This document shows, piece after piece, positions 24,001-36,000 of a DNA stretch of 64,000 bases. The stretch's first letter is position 1, and each line of letters begins with the position of its first letter. The notes below the pieces were generated by a model. It was given only the letters and a program-made list of their open reading frames with translations, searched no databases and was not told the origin of the DNA. This DNA comes from Lonicera japonica (taxonomy: Eukaryota > Streptophyta > Magnoliopsida > Dipsacales > Caprifoliaceae), in contig CM038463.1 of the NCBI GenBank assembly GCA_021464415.1, forward strand, positions 682,001-746,000. Direction: 5' to 3'. The position numbers were made by a program, and so were the translations under genes.

Positions 24001-27000
24001 TACCATGAACTAGGCTTGGCACCAATTGAACCAAATTCCTCCCCCACCTTGTTCCACATATAGCTAGTGAAATTACAATGTAAGAGAATGTGATCAATGT
24101 TCTTTCCTTTCTGTGTACACAAAATACACCAAGAAGGGGAAATCACTAAATTAGGCCTTCTTTTTTGGAGAATATCACGTGTTTACTCTCTTCCAAGAGG
24201 CCAACCAAGCAAAAAATTTCACCTTCGGAGGGATACCAGTTTTCCATTTAAAATTGTGGGGCACAAAGATGGGATCCTCTGGTGAATTGATAAGTAGATG
24301 AAAGAAGGATTTGCAAGAGAATATACCCGATTTCCCCCCCCACCCAATATCTAGAATCTCGTTCTTTTTTTTTTAGTCCTCATTGCCCGATGAAGGGCAT
24401 TAGAGTGATAGCATAAATAACAAAAAAGATATGAAAGGAGGGGGATACAAAAGGCCATCCCCAAGACCAAAAACACAAAGAAAAGCAATTGTTACAAGCC
24501 AAAGGAAATTGCAACATGGACTAAAAATCTAAGCACTAAAGTCCACGGAGCAAATTCAAATACGGCAAATAGAGGCCATAACAGATTGGCAAACAAAAAA
24601 TAAAATCAGGCCATAAAAAAAGAGACAGAGATTGGCTGTCAACAAGGCAGGAAAAGAAATTGCTAAATCCATGCTGCCTGTGCACAGGAACTGGCAAAAC
24701 TACTGCACCTGCTTGTAAGCAAAAAACTAACTTGAAGCAAACAGAATTGGCCAACAGAGATCTGTAGAGAACTGAACATTAACTGGTTTGCAATAATAGT
24801 TGTTAATTCTGCTTATGCATTCTGACACCTTCGAATGAGAAATCAAACCCAAGAATTTGAAGAATTCCCCAATTTCCCTCTCATATAAATTTCTACGAAA
24901 TTCTAGATCCCATGAGAAAGAATCCTGATGATGCCAACAAATAACTGATGCAATTGAATTATTTAGATTACGAGAAATGTTGTACAATCAAGGGTAGAGA
25001 GAGGCAACAGAAGAATTTCTGACCCAAGTGTCTTCCCAAAATCTTATGGAGATGCCCATTCCCACCTTAAGTCGAGTAAATGATTTAAATTTTTCAACAC
25101 TGGTAGAGAGAGCTTTCCAAGGGTTTCTATGAGTGCTTCTAGTAACCATGTTTGTACCCCCATCCATTTACGTGAACGCCATACTTACTCTTGATTAATT
25201 AAGCACCAAAACGAATTTTGTTCTTGGGGAAATCTCCAAAGCCATTTCCCTAACAAAGCCGCATTCTTAAATGCAATGTTACCAATACCCAACCCGCCCT
25301 TTTCCTTACTCTTGGATACGATGTCCCATCTTACTAAATGATCACCAACACTCTCACCGTACCCTTCCCAAAAAAAAATCCTCATATTTTTTTCAATGGT
25401 GTTGCACACCGAAATCAGCATTTTAAAGAGAGAGATAGTAAATGGGGATGTTTTCTAAAACGGATTGAATTAAAGTTAACCTCCTTCCCTTCGACAAACA
25501 ACCTTTTAGCCAACCCTCTAATCTTTTGGAAATCTTTTCAATTACCGGATTCCAAAATCCTACTCAAGAAGGATTATCTCCTAATGGCATCCCAAGGTAG
25601 GACATAAGCCACGAACCCATCTCGCATCCCGACACTCTCGATAGTGACACCGTATCCTCTTCCTTCAAATTGATACCAACTAGCGTACTTTTGGATAGAT
25701 TAATGTGAAGCCCCGCTAACCCAAAGATATCCAAAATGTTTATCAAATTTTTCAGTTTATTCACATCATTTGATAGAAAGAAGATGGTGTCATTGGCAAA
25801 TTGCAAGTGAGAACTTAATTTTATCCCTCCCTATCTCAAACCCATCAATAATACCCACCTCTCTCGCTTTCACCACCAATCTATTAAGGAAGTATGCCAC
25901 TAGCACAAAAAGAAAAGGTGAGAGCGGATCCCCTTGTCTAATGCCCCTTAAGGCATTAAAAATGCCTCTCGGTCTCCCATTCACCATAACTGAAAAATTG
26001 GAAGAAGAAAGACAACCCTTAATCCACTTCCTCCATCTAACCCCAAAGCCTTTATTTTCAAGCACTTGATCTATGAAATCCCATTCCACATGATCATATG
26101 CTTTTTCAAAATCAATTTTGAAAACCATACCTTCTTTATTTTTACCCTGATACTCCTCTCTACACTTTCATTAGCAATTAAAACAGGATCGAGGATTTGT
26201 TGTCCTTTTACAAACGCCCCTTGTGCTAACCCCACCGTTTCACTCATTACTTCTCTTACTCTCAATGCTAAGACTTTGGCCAATTTCTTATATAGACTTG
26301 TGACAAGACTAATTGGTCTATAGTCTTTGAGTTTAAGAGAAGATAACTTCTTTGGGATTAAGCAAATGTAAGTGGAGTTGGTGCATGCGTTTACCATTCC
26401 ATTTTTGAAAAATTCATTAAAAACCCCCCTATGATATCCCTTTTAATGACTTCCCATCCCTTTTTAAAGGCCTCAGTGGTGAAGCCATCCGGTCCCGGTG
26501 CTTTATCCCCCTCACAAGCGTTAATCGCTGCCTTAATCTCACTTTCTTCGAACGGTCTTTTGAGCCACCGTTTTTGCTCGGAGCCCATTGGGCTCCATTC
26601 AAGGCCTTGGAATCCCACACTTCGCCTATCTCTCTTAGTGTACAATTTTTTGAAATACTCAAGAATTTCATTCACAATAATATGCATATTCTCAAAACCC
26701 AACTCTATCCAGGTTGGCCCATTCTTATCAATCGGGGTTTCCTGATATTCAAAAAGTTGTCCTTCAGGCACCTATTTATATGACAAAGGGGCCCTATAAC
26801 TAGTAATTTCTTTTATTGGTGCTCTAGACTTCTTGTCCATGACATTTCCTCCCGTCATCTCAGAAACTACCAGTTTTTGCACACAGGAATTCATGTGTAT
26901 GGTGTGTGTGGGTGTATGTGTACACAAGATACTGTAAAAAAAGTGCATGATATCTTGAGAACCCTTTCGCAGGTGGCCAAAGAAGAATTATCTCGTGAAT

Positions 27001-30000
27001 GTGACTATGAGTTGGAGGCAACAAATCAGAGAAGGTTTCGTAAATTGCTATCCAACACAACAGGATTTTACGTTCCGCTGGTGGTAGATGATATTTTAAG
27101 TAAAAGAGTTCTAACTACAGAACTTGTTCCTGGTAATTGTGCTATTAATTCTATGTTCTGCTTGTAGGTTTCTGAAGTTTTATAATGAAGGCCGTATAGG
27201 CAGTGAAGAAATTTGAGATGTGTGAGATAGGTACTTTGCAGTTTTATTGATTATAATCTTTATCTGCCTCTGTTCCATACCAAACTTTTGGTAGGCATAA
27301 GTGCCATAACTGTAGGTTGTTAACTCTATTATGAACTTGGCTATCCACTTTGATATCACAATTGATCAAGGCCTATCACATTCAAGAGTTAGGGTTTGTC
27401 TGCAAGAGGGAATAGTACTACGACTTGGTGTGGATTGTTTTAGAGTCAATGGTCTTCAATATTATTTGATATATTTATATTTGTAATAAAAGGTTAGGTT
27501 TAGATATGAGATACTTAAGATATTTGGAATCAAAGGATATATTCAGGATATTTTTATTTATCTCAATGTTCTAAAAATCGCTAGACGCTCCTAGGTCGGC
27601 GAGGGGGGGCCTAGCGCCTAGGGGATTAATTGGGGATTTATTGGTCAAACGATTTTTTATTAAAAATATTATTTTAAATAACATAATACTAATAAAACAT
27701 AATATACCTTTCAAAATAATATCTCCATCTCAATGTTTTAAAACCAAAAGTTATGATAAGTACAAAATAAATAGCACAACCAAATTTCAACATAAATAAG
27801 AATAAGTGAATAACATATAACAATACTAGGTTACTAAATATTAAATAATAAATACTAACAATATTAAATAATATAAGTTATATAAAAATATTAAATACTA
27901 ACAGTATTAAATAATATAAGTTATATAATATAACAATATTATTTATATTACTAGTTTAAAAATAAAATAAAATAAATAAAAATAACAAATCTACAGGAAA
28001 AGTAAAAGTCTGAAAAAGCAAATTAGTAATAGTAACCATTGTGCCTTTTTACCTCTTTTTTTTTCTTTTCTATATTTTTTTAACTTTTTATTATAATTAG
28101 TTGTAACAAAGCCCTAACCCACTCCTGTCCCTCTCTATGCCGCTCATTGCTCTCGCTCCCTCCCTTTGTCTTCGATCGTCACTCTCGCTCCATCCCTCAC
28201 TACTCCGGTCATCACTCTCTCTCCATCCCCCCGGTCGTCACTCTCCCTCATCCCTCCGTACTCTCCTTCATCCCTCCAGTTGTCACTCTCCCTCCATCTC
28301 TCCAGTCGTCACTGTCCTTCCATCCCCCTCTACTCTAGTCGTCTCTCTCCCTCCAAGAAATTCTGATCGTCTCTCCAACACCCAAAAATCGGCGCCTGGC
28401 CTAGAAATTGGCGACTAATCGACGCCTAATCACCCTAGCACCTAAACACAAACGATCAGCCCTAGGCCGGGCGGGGGAGCACCAATTTCCTCCTAGTCGC
28501 CGCCTAGGCGCAATTTTTAGAACACTGATTTATCTTTTAGCCTTAATTTAGGCTTAGATTAGGTTTTAGGATATTATAAATAAGGGTCCATTTCTCTTTC
28601 GTAATGAGAGGTAAATGATGAATTGAACAAAGCTTGTGAGCTTTTGGTATGTGTGCCATTGCCTGTGGGCATTTCCCCTCTTCTAACCCTTATTATATTC
28701 TTATTCTACTATTAGCCAATGCCTCTTAAGAAGAAAATCCCCGTTTCTGTCTCAAGTACCTGCATGATATCATTTTAGGTTTCCGTTTGAGATGATTATG
28801 ATCTTTTGGTTTTTGTTCCATTAGTTTACTCGAGCCTGTAGAAGTCCTCCCTGTCTTTTGTTTGCCACTTACTGGAAAATCATCATATGCGTTAGTTAAA
28901 AATGTAATGGTCCAGCTTACTCAATTTAGAGCCAAAGTTATATATATCTGTGTCTGTATAGAAGCAAAAGAGTACAATTTTAGGAAACTGAATCAAAGGC
29001 AAGACAGAAAATATGGCAAGATCTATGCAATCCCATGATTCCCCCCCTCCCTTTCAATTCTTCAAATAAATTGCTCCTTTTGTCGAAAAATTGGTTGATG
29101 TCCATGTCCAGAAAAAGTACCTCAATTCTGTAAAAGGAAAAGGCAACATGTGCAAAAAGTGGGAACCACATCCACGAAAACATGTGCAAAGGTGGGAACA
29201 ACATCCACCCAAAAGAAGGTCAATCACAAGACCAAGCGGGCCAATACAGCCAACACAATGCCTCTGAAGAATACTCGGCCAGCACCAAAAAGGACCCTTA
29301 GTCCATCACCAGGAAACCAAGGGAATACAGAATACCTCAAAGAGACAAAAGAAGATGTTACAGAGGAGATAACCATTGCAGATTCAAAGAATGTTTCTAA
29401 ACCAAATTTTAATATTATAATTACATCTACAAACATGGAGTCTGACCGAGAGATGAAACGTCACCACACTTCATCAAACCCCACTCACAAATATCCCTAA
29501 CCATCGAACTTTAAACCCCTACAACTATAACCCTAACCATCGTCAAAACTACACAAGCCTCTACCTCCCCCAAACTCATCACTGACCATCAATTCCTTGT
29601 AACCGATACTCGTCTTAGCCTTCCACTGCAAAATCTACACAAACCACAACCCACTGCTTGTTTACAGAAAGATACACAGAGCAGAGAAGGTGATGGGAGT
29701 GTAAGATGAAGAGATTTAAGGAAACAACAAATACCATAGACGATTTTTCAACTTTCAAGCTTAGAGAAAGAAGATTCAGGCTAGAGTATAAATTGTTTCA
29801 GCTTAAGATTGATGATGGGGGCTCCACCGCAACAATAGTGGAAGAGATTCGTAACCAAAAGTTTCCGGTGTCCATGGATTTGGGAGGTGTTCATTGGCTG
29901 ATTAACAGTTTGAAAAGATCCAAAGCTCAGTTCAACAATAACAGGTTTTTTGCGAAATACCAAGTTTCATATGCTTTATTCCTCCAACAAAGGCACAATA

Positions 30001-33000
30001 ATAAAAATGGAAGCTTCATCAGCCTTTCTAGGATTCAACAAGGCATAGTGAAGAGTGTAGTTGTTTTTCCAGCTGGGTTTGAAGGTTAAGGGTGGTTGGG
30101 GGTTGCTGAAGAACTCCATCATCTCCTCTTTGGCCCTCCACAAAGGCAGCCACGGATGGGAAAAAAGAGGTGGATGTGGCTGAAAAGTGAGAATAAAAGC
30201 AAACAGACTTACAAAGAGGCTGGGAAACATCAATCGTATGCGGAAGTTGTTGCAACAAAGCAAGGGATTAATAGAGGAAAAGTAACCATGAAAGAGCAGG
30301 TGGAGGAATTATCTAAGGCTGATTGGGATTGGAGCAAAGTGTTTGATCTGCATAAGAGAAAAATTATGGGACAATTGGAAGGAAATTCAAAATTCTTTGA
30401 ATAAACTGTATAAGAAAAAATTTCTCTTTTAGCCTTTCCAGCCAGACAAGGCAGCCTTCTGTTGTAGTAATAAGGAGGAAGCTGAAGGTTTTGCAAGAAA
30501 AAGAATCCTGTTTATTGAAGGCCCATTTATGATAAAGTTACAAGGGTGGTATCAAGAAGATGCATCACTAAATAAAAAAATCTCTTTTACAAGAGGATGG
30601 ATTGAAATAGAAGATCTCCCATTACAATGGTGGACGAAAGACATCTTTGAAGCTATAGGAGATAAGTGCGGAGGGCTTTTGGAAATTGATTGGAGAACGG
30701 AATCTATGTCACAAATCTTTGTGGCAAAGATTAAGGTGAAAGGTAAGGATAGCGGATTCATCCCGGCAGAAATTGACATGGCTATTGGTAAGGAGAGATT
30801 CACAATTAAATTAAAGGCTAGTTTGAGATTAAACATATCACAAAGGAAGAAGGTAATTATGCAGCTGGAGTTAGATGATTTTGACCCGTGCACGATAGAT
30901 TTGGACGGATACAATGTAGGGATAGAAAAGGAAGTAGCCATAGTTCAAAGACAAGATGAATCTTAAAGATGGGATAGGGTTAATGGTGATGACTGCGAAA
31001 GTAGTAATGATAATGTGGAAATGCGTGATGCCGTGATAGTAATGAAGCCAGTAACGGGGCCGTAATTTCATATTCGGGGAAAAAAATATTACCTTCAATC
31101 TGCGGCTTAGTCAAAGTTAAAGACATATTTTTTGAAATTGCATCAAAGCCTCACATGTAATGGGCCTACTGGAGTTACTTCTTTGGGGCCGTTGTTGGGT
31201 ATAAATAAGAAGATGAATTCTAACCGTGAGGGGATTAAAAATTCTGAAGCTGGGGAAGTTTATTGTGAAGGGCCTCAATTTCTTTACCAAAGGAGTAATA
31301 AGGAGAGAGCCGGAAGTTAAAGCCTCGATACAGTGTAAAACCCAAAAGACAAGCATGCTCGTACTACGATTCCATCAAGAGGAGATTGAAAAGGAAGATA
31401 GAACTGAGAGAAGCGAAGAGGATGTAAAAGTGGTGGTGGAAGTTAATACGGAGTTGGAAGATATAGAAAGGGAGGATTTGTTTTGTCACACTGAGAATAC
31501 AAGAGATTGTGAGAAAAATTGTTATCTTATTGAGAAAAGGAGTATATCTATATATACAAGAGAGAGAACCCTAAAAATAAGGATATTTCCTTCTAATAAG
31601 GATTTCCTAATTAATTATCTCCTAAATATAAACATTCTATAAATAAAATATATACAAATCTTAACACTCCCCCTCAAGCTAGAGCATACAAATTGTATGT
31701 TCCAAGCTTGTTGAAAATATAGTTTACTCGAAGTCCACTGAGAGACTTGGTAAAGATATCAGCTAGTTGATCATTTGATTTCACGTAACTAGTAGCGATC
31801 TCCCCTGAAAGAATTTTTTCTCTAATAAAGTGACAATCAATCTCGATATGTTTGGTCCTTTCGTGAAAGACCGGATTAGACACAATGTGGAGAGCTGCTT
31901 GGTTATCACATATCAACTTCATTTGTTGAATCTTTATGAACTTTAGCTTGGAGTAACTGTTTCATCCATATGAGCTCACACGTCGCTTTTGCCATGGCCC
32001 GATATTCTGCCTCGGCGGTGGACAAGGAAACAATCGATTGTTTCTTGCTCTCCGTGAGACCAGATTTTCTCCAACGAAGATACAATACCCACTAGTCGAA
32101 TGTCTATCATATGGGCAGCCTGCCCAATCAGCATCAAAATAGCCAACAATCTCAGTGTGGCCTCTTCTCTTATACAGGAGGCCTTTACTTGGTGCCTTCT
32201 TTATGTATTTCAAAATATGAACAAGCTGCCTCCCAATGACTATCACACGGAGCACTTAGGAACTGGCTAAGTACGCTCATCGAGAACGCTATGTCAAGAC
32301 GTGTCACGGTGAGGTTGTTGAGTTTCCTAACCAGTCTCCGGTACTTACTAGGGTCTGATAATGGTTCCCCCTGATTAGGTAGGAGTTTGACGATTGGATC
32401 CATCAGAGTCTCTACGGGTTTGCAATTTGTTATGCCAATTTCTTCTAAGATATCTAAGGCATACTTCCGCTGGGAGATGATGATACCCTGTCGAGATTGA
32501 GCAATTTTCTATTCCCAGAAAGTATTTGAGTTTCCCTAAATCTTTCGTTTGAAAGTGGTGAAATAAATGCTGCTTGAGTTTCTGTTAGCCCTCTTGATCA
32601 TTTCCCGTAATTACAATATCGACCACATAAACGACCAAATAGATGCATCTATCAGGAGATGAATGAGAGTAAAAGATGGAGTGATCAAGCCTCATTACGA
32701 GCCATACCAAACTGACAAACAACCGAACTAAAGCGTCCAAACCAAGCCCGAGAGGATTTTGTTAGTCCATAAAGAGAGCGACAAAGGCGGCACACCATAT
32801 TAGACTCCCCCTGAGCAACAAACCCAGGAGGTTGCTCCATGTATACCTCTTCCTGTAATTCACCATGAAGAAAAGCATTCTTGATGTACAACTGATAAAG
32901 GGGCCAGTGACGAATGGTTGCCATAGAGAGAATAAACGAACCGAGGACATCTTAGCCACCGGAGAGAACTTATCACCATAATCAAGCTCATAGATCTAAG

Positions 33001-36000
33001 CATACCCTTTCGCAACTAGTCGGGCTTTTAAACGATCAACATTTCCATCGGGCTCAACTTTAACAGTGTAAATCAAACTGGTAACCCTATTGCCTGCATC
33101 TCTCAACCATCTCTCAACAATCTCTTGGATCTTGGGTTCTTGATTTTGGTGCTTCTAATCATATGCCTGGTAACAAGAACTTGTTCTCTTCTATTATTTA
33201 TTCTGATTCATTGTCTACTGTTACCTTAGCCGATGGCTCTCAAACAAAAGTTAAAGGCATTGGACAGGCCCAACCCTTGCATACCTTGTCTTTAACATTC
33301 GGTTCTTTTTGTGCTTGGATGTCCTTTCAATTTGATTTCAGTTAGCAAATTAACCCAAACCTTGCCTTATTCCGTTACCTTTGTAGCTAATCCGGTTCTT
33401 GTGCAGGAGCAGAGTACTGGGAAGTTAATTGGAGTAGGACATGAGTGCCATGTCGTCTATACTACCTCACCCTACCACCAGCCCCTGTAGCCTGTGTTGC
33501 TAGCGATCCACCTACACTCCTTCACCAGCGTTTAGGCCATCCCAACCTACGAAAACTACAAAAGATGGTGCCGAGTCTTTCTCGTATGTCATCTTTAGAG
33601 TGCGAGTCTTGTCCGTTAGGAAAACACATTCGTAATTATTTTCCCAGTCGTGTTGATAAACAAGCAGATTCACCTTTTTCTCTAGTTCATTCTGATGTAT
33701 GGGGTCCTAGTCGTGTCAAGACAACTCTGAGTTTTCAATATTTTGTCACTTTTGTTGATTTTTCCCGATGCACTTGGTTATTTTTAATGAAATATCGTTC
33801 CGAGCTATTCTCCATCTTTCAAACATTTTGCTCAGAAATTAAAACTCAATTTGGCACCGAGAATATTTTTCTGCCCCTATCCACAGTTGTATTTTTCTGC
33901 CCCCTTGAGAATCAAGAGATTGTGAAAAGAATTGTTATCTGATACAGTACAAGAGAGAGACAAGAGATTGTGAAAAGGATATTTCCTTCTAATAAGGATT
34001 TCCTAATTAATTATCTCCTAAATATACAAATTCTATAAATAAAATATATACAAATCTTAACACACACAAATGAGAATATTTTTCTAGGGCCCATGTTGGG
34101 TGAAGAGGAGCAGGTCTTCCAATGCAACCGAAATTGATGAAACATCAAGCAGTGATCCAATTAAGGAGGTTAGGGGGTTATATGTGGATGAATGGGTCTC
34201 ACCTACAATTTGGAGGCATCAACTCCCTTTTGGGAATATTTTCAGTCTCTGTTTTGTTGCAACCAGTAAGGGGAAGGGACGAATGGTGGCTTTCAGGGGT
34301 CTATGGTCTGTGCAAGTCTAGAGATAGGAAGGACCTTTGGGAGGAGCTAGCAGGCTTGTATGGGTTATGTGGGGAAAAATGGTGTTTAGGTGGTGACTTT
34401 AATGTTGTTCGTTTTTCTTCGGAAAAATTGAATGGGGGGAGATTCGCTAGAGGTATGAAGGATTTTGATTCTTTTATTAGAGAGACGGGATTAAGGGACA
34501 CCGAGTTGTTTAATACAGAGTTCACGTGGTCTAATATGAGAGAGAGGCTTGTATGTTCGAAAATTGATAGATTTTTATTTTCAGATGGTAGAGATGTTTC
34601 AATCTACTAGAGAAGAAGCCTTGGTTAGGGAAACGTCGAATCATTGTCCAATCATTCTTGATAATAACAAATTCAAATGGGGTCCGACACCTTTCAGGTT
34701 TGAAAATATGTGGTTAAGGGATAAACAGTTTAAGGAAAATTTTTGGAAATGGTGGGAGAAGTGCAACCAACAAGGTTGGGAGGGGTTTAAGTTTATGGGA
34801 AAATTAGAGGAGGTCAAAAGAGAGATCAAAAAGTGGAACAAAGACACATTTGGGGATATTAGATTAGAGAAAAGCGCATCTCTCAATTGGATAAGGATGT
34901 TAGATGAAAAGGAAGTTAGTGATAGCCTAGATGTAGAAGGGAGATTAGAAAGAGGAGAATATGACAAAAAAGTTGGAGGAGGCAATTGTCAAGGAGAAAG
35001 CCTCATGGAACCAAAAGTCGAAGCTGAAAGGAGTTATCGAATGGGATAACAATACTAAATTATTCCATCAGATAGCAAGTGGTAGAAAAGCAAACAAATT
35101 GATTAACAAAATTGAAAGTTCAAGCAGGAGGGTGTGGGAATCAGAAGAGGAAATTGAGAAAGAAATCTTGAATTTCTTCGAAAAGTTATATAATGGTGTG
35201 GAAGATAGTAAATTTGGGGTTGAAGGATTGGATTGGGCGTGTATACTTTGGGAGACAAATGAACTTTTGGAAAAACCTTTTGACGAGGATGAAGTTAAAA
35301 AAGCCGTCTTTGAATGTGATGGTGACAAAGCACCGGGACCTAACAAGATTTTCAATGGCCGCGTTGCAAGATGGGTGGGAAGTTATTAAGAATGATAGCA
35401 TGGGGGTTTTCTGGGAATTTTTTGAGACTGGGGGTGTTAATGCCAGAACGAATGCCACTTTCATTTGCCTAATTCCAAAAAAGTTGAATTCTATATCCAT
35501 TAAGGATTTTCGTCCAATCAGCCTTGTTACTTCTTTATACAAGGTTTTGGCTAAAGTTCTGTCTTTGAGACTCAAAAAAGCGTTAGGGGAGACTATAGAC
35601 TTATCCCAAGGTGCGTTTGTTCAAGGTAGACAAATATTGGATATGGTTTTGATTGCAAATGAGGTGGTTGAGGAGTATAGAGCAAAGAAGAAGGAAGGTA
35701 TTGTGCTCAAGATTGATTTTGAAAAAGCATATGACCACATTAGTTGGGAATTTTTGGATTTTGTTTTGGAAGAAAAAAAGGATTTGGTAACAGGTGGAGA
35801 TCTTGGGTACAAGGATGTATCTCATCGGCTAATTTTTCGGTCATTATTAATGGCAAACCTAGAGGTCTTTTTGGTGCTTCGAGAGGGGTTAGGCAAGGAG
35901 ATCCTTTGTCTCTGTTTTTGTTTATTATAGTGGCCGATGTTCTTAGTAGGTTGATGAAGAGAGCTTCCGATAGTAATTTGATTGAAGGCTTTGAGATTGG

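Larger units (their letters stand above)
23571..26790 (-). mobile_element. LINE-3, 5'-truncated L1-type LINE in COQ8 intron 4
   Basis: A T-run and the LINE 3' terminus are at 23571-23600. Reading back on the - strand come the zf-RVT region (24300-23800), the RT C-terminus (25607-24810) and the RT core (26770-25600). No endonuclease or ORF1 is present. A smaller poly(A) insertion interrupts it at 24363-24810. The 3' UTR closely resembles those of LINE-5 and LINE-6 (shared ATTGGTGAACCAGCAGTCCA). The upstream boundary near 26790 is approximate. Confidence 0.85.
31492..34062. mobile_element. Copia-3, deleted copia element with halves in opposite orientation
   Basis: LTRs at 31492-31666 and 33906-34062 start TGAGAAT, end CTTAACA and are flanked by a perfect 5-bp TSD CACAC (31487-31491, 34063-34067). 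The purine tract inside the left LTR and the RT/RNase H pieces (31674-33070) are on the - strand, but protease, pre-integrase and integrase (33130-33870) are on the + strand. No primer-binding site adjoins the right LTR. A full element cannot be read in either direction. The strand is therefore left undefined. Confidence 0.88.

Noticed and set aside
28137..28418. Overlapping open frames of 60-90 codons in several phases
   Set aside because: They are produced by the pyrimidine-rich minisatellite in hAT-1 and look like no protein.
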